Positions 62,663 through 64,000 of a stretch of 64,000 nucleotides of DNA are shown here, piece by piece. The number at the start of each line of letters is the position of its first letter. The stretch's first letter is position 1. Source of the stretch: an alpha proteobacterium L41A (GTDB lineage Bacteria; Pseudomonadota; Alphaproteobacteria; Caulobacterales; Caulobacteraceae); contig AMYY01000018.1 of NCBI GenBank assembly GCA_000335735.1, positions 1-64,000 on the forward strand. Reading direction: 5' to 3'. The position numbers were made by a program, and so were the translations under genes. Under the pieces are notes generated by a model. The model was given only the letters and a program-made list of their open reading frames with translations. It had not been told where the DNA came from and made no database searches.

Positions 62663-64000
62663 ATGATCATTGTGAACGCGTCCACACGGATCGAAAAAGC
62701 GGTTCGGGCCCTGCGCAGGCTGGCGATCCAACTGGCTTCGGACCGGCGCGGGAACGTCGTGATGATCTTCGCCCTGGTGATGCCGGCCCTGATCATGCTG
62801 ACCTTGGGCGGCATCGACATCAATCGGGTGACGACGGCCAAGGCGCGGGTGCAGGACGCGCTGGACGCCGCCACGCTCGCTGCCGCGCGGTCCTCCTACA
62901 CCGACCCCAAGGACCTGAAGACCGTCGCCCTGGTGGCCCTGAAAGCCAATCTGCGCGACGCCTCGGTCGAGCCGTTTTCCGATGATGCCGTAAAGATCGA
63001 GCTGACGAAGGAGCAGGTCGTCATCGCCGACATTCAGGTGCAGGTGAAGACCCTGATCGCCAACGTCGTCCTGCCGCCCTATGGCAAGATTCTGGACGAC
63101 ACCCTGCCCGTGAGCGTCCACTCCGAGGTGAACCGATCGTCCAAGGACATCGAGGTCTCGCTGGTGCTCGACATCACCGGCTCCATGGGCAGCAACAACC
63201 GGATCGGCGATCTGAAGAACGCGGCGAACCAGCTGATCAAGCTGGTCGTTCAACCGGCGGCGAAACAGACGCCCTACTATTCGCGCATGGCCATCGTACC
63301 CTATTCGATCGGCGTGAACCTGGGGGCGCGCGCCGACGCCGCGCGCGGCGCCTCCATCGGATCGACCAGCATCACCGGCGCCTCGTGGGCGGCGGCCTCC
63401 GCCAAGTCGATTTCCGGCATCACCCGCGCCTCACCCGGCGTCGTGACCGCCAACAGCCACGGACTGGCGACCAACGACTACGTCTGGATCAGCGGCGTCA
63501 GCGGCATGACCCAGATCAACAACCGTGCCTACAAGGTCGTTCGCATCGACTCCAACAAGGTCTCCCTGCAGTATCAGTCCGGCGGCAACTGGTATGCGCT
63601 GAACACGAGCAGCGGTTACAGCAGCTACAGCTCCGGCGGCCAGATCCGCAAATGCACGCGCTCGGACTGCTTCATCACCATCACCTCCAATAACCATGGC
63701 CTGTCCGAGGACGAAGGCGTCCAGATCACCGGCGTGAACGGCATGAGCGCGCTGAACAACAACGGCGGCCTTTTCGAAGTCTATGAGCGCACATCCAACG
63801 ATGCCTTCGTCCTGCCCGTCGGAGGTGCCGCCTACGCTGACTACTCCAATGGCGGGTCTGTTCAATGCGGCCGTGACGGATGCGCCAAACGCGTCTTCCG
63901 CGATCCGCAGTACAATCGCCTCAATGTGTTCGACAACACCACCTGCGTCAGCGAGCGTGCGGGATCGTCGGCCTATACGGACACGGCCCCCGGTTCCGCC
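62663..64000 (+). CDS. TadG-like pilus assembly protein with VWA domain, 3' end outside the window (446+ aa)
   Basis: An open frame with no stop before the right edge. The N-terminus has the TadE/TadG pattern: DRRGNVVMIFALVMPALIML followed by TLGGIDINRVTTAKARVQDA, a membrane anchor and the small helix packed against it. A von Willebrand A domain begins near 162 with VSLVLDITGSMGSNN, the MIDAS variant usual in TadG. Between about 258 and 407 two copies of a module of 70-80 residues interrupt the VWA region; TTCVSERAGSSAYTDTAPGS then resumes typical TadG sequence. GTG at 62672 has better ribosome-site spacing than ATG at 62663 and may be the true start. Confidence 0.88.
   Translation, partial: MIIVNASTRIEKAVRALRRLAIQLASDRRGNVVMIFALVMPALIMLTLGGIDINRVTTAKARVQDALDAATLAAARSSYTDPKDLKTVALVALKANLRDASVEPFSDDAVKIELTKEQVVIADIQVQVKTLIANVVLPPYGKILDDTLPVSVHSEVNRSSKDIEVSLVLDITGSMGSNNRIGDLKNAANQLIKLVVQPAAKQTPYYSRMAIVPYSIGVNLGARADAARGASIGSTSITGASWAAASAKSISGITRASPGVVTANSHGLATNDYVWISGVSGMTQINNRAYKVVRIDSNKVSLQYQSGGNWYALNTSSGYSSYSSGGQIRKCTRSDCFITITSNNHGLSEDEGVQITGVNGMSALNNNGGLFEVYERTSNDAFVLPVGGAAYADYSNGGSVQCGRDGCAKRVFRDPQYNRLNVFDNTTCVSERAGSSAYTDTAPGSA
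63434..63670 (+). repeat. FCCH-like repeat 1 in the TadG-like protein
   Basis: Codes residues about 258-336. It has NSHGLATNDYVWISGVSGMT then QINNRAYKVVRI and ends with YSSGGQIRKCTRSDC. The H-G-L ... G-V-x-G-M-x-x-x-N pattern is that of the E1 FCCH-like repeats seen in phage tail and other surface proteins. Confidence 0.7.
63671..63883 (+). repeat. FCCH-like repeat 2 in the TadG-like protein
   Basis: Codes residues about 337-407. It has NNHGLSEDEGVQITGVNGMS then ALNNNGGLFEVYER and ends with YSNGGSVQCGRDGC, aligning over its whole length with repeat 1, including the terminal Y-S-x-G-G and cysteine pair. The DNA differs at many positions, so the duplication is old or each copy was acquired separately. 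Confidence 0.7.

Noticed and set aside
1-64000. tRNA, rRNA, CRISPR array, integrase or insertion sequence
   Set aside because: None was recognised on reading both strands; a tRNA scan would settle the tRNA question.

Overview
The window looks like chromosome of a high-GC alphaproteobacterium of the Caulobacterales, most likely Brevundimonas or a close relative. This is inferred from overall gene content: a PutA without DNA-binding domain opposite an Lrp-type regulator, rph/hrcA/grpE, rsmB-rpe-heparinase-purH, a branched-chain 2-oxoacid dehydrogenase operon opposite an Lrp regulator, a Tad-type pilus protein, and Caulobacteraceae-style GC-rich palindromic repeat sequence. No rRNA, tRNA, CRISPR array, integrase or insertion sequence was seen. 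No stretch over 300 bases lacks a gene.

Region 1 (1-20091) is a surface-polysaccharide locus. It holds two tandem TPR-GT2-GT2 glycosyltransferases, rmlC, an ABC-type capsule export set on the minus strand (KpsS-like, KpsM, KpsE/Wzz, KpsT and an unknown protein, several joined by ATGA overlaps), an unusual three-domain protein (sulfotransferase-like, glycosyltransferase, methyltransferase) coupled to a pyruvyltransferase, a beta-helix protein, an SGNH-like protein coupled to a GSCFA protein, a methyltransferase, and the dTDP-rhamnose genes rfbB-rfbD-rfbA. The polymer is probably exported through an ABC capsule route and carries rhamnose, pyruvate, methyl and perhaps acyl or sulfate groups. The outer-membrane channel and the KpsC-type initiating enzyme are not in the window.

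Region 2 (20095-34605) starts with putA and its regulator. It then supplies more sugar precursors: a ManC-AGE fusion, a GT4 glycosyltransferase and a phosphomannomutase that together could make and use GDP-mannose. A low-GC methyltransferase, a DUF6894 protein and two Crp/Fnr-like regulators follow, then divergent glmS and glmM, which lead to UDP-GlcNAc.

Region 3 (34612-51325) is mostly housekeeping: a lipoprotein, rph, hrcA-grpE, a subtilisin-like lipoprotein with an autotransporter-like tail, a dienelactone hydrolase, purH, heparinase-like, rpe, a RhuM-family gene wedged in on the opposite strand, rsmB-kup, an Rrf2 regulator and an SDR.

Region 4 (51326-64000) holds the bkd operon (E1 alpha, E1 beta, E2, a small secreted protein, E3) opposite an Lrp regulator, then pirin, a WD40-like protein, mtgA, an M2 peptidase lipoprotein and the start of a TadG-like pilus protein that runs off the right edge.

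The least ordinary items are the three-domain fusion at 10289, palindromic repeat DNA read in frame inside the E2 gene (54514-54644), tandem FCCH-like repeats inserted in the VWA region of the TadG-like protein (63434-63883), and the SGNH-like/GSCFA pair in the capsule locus.
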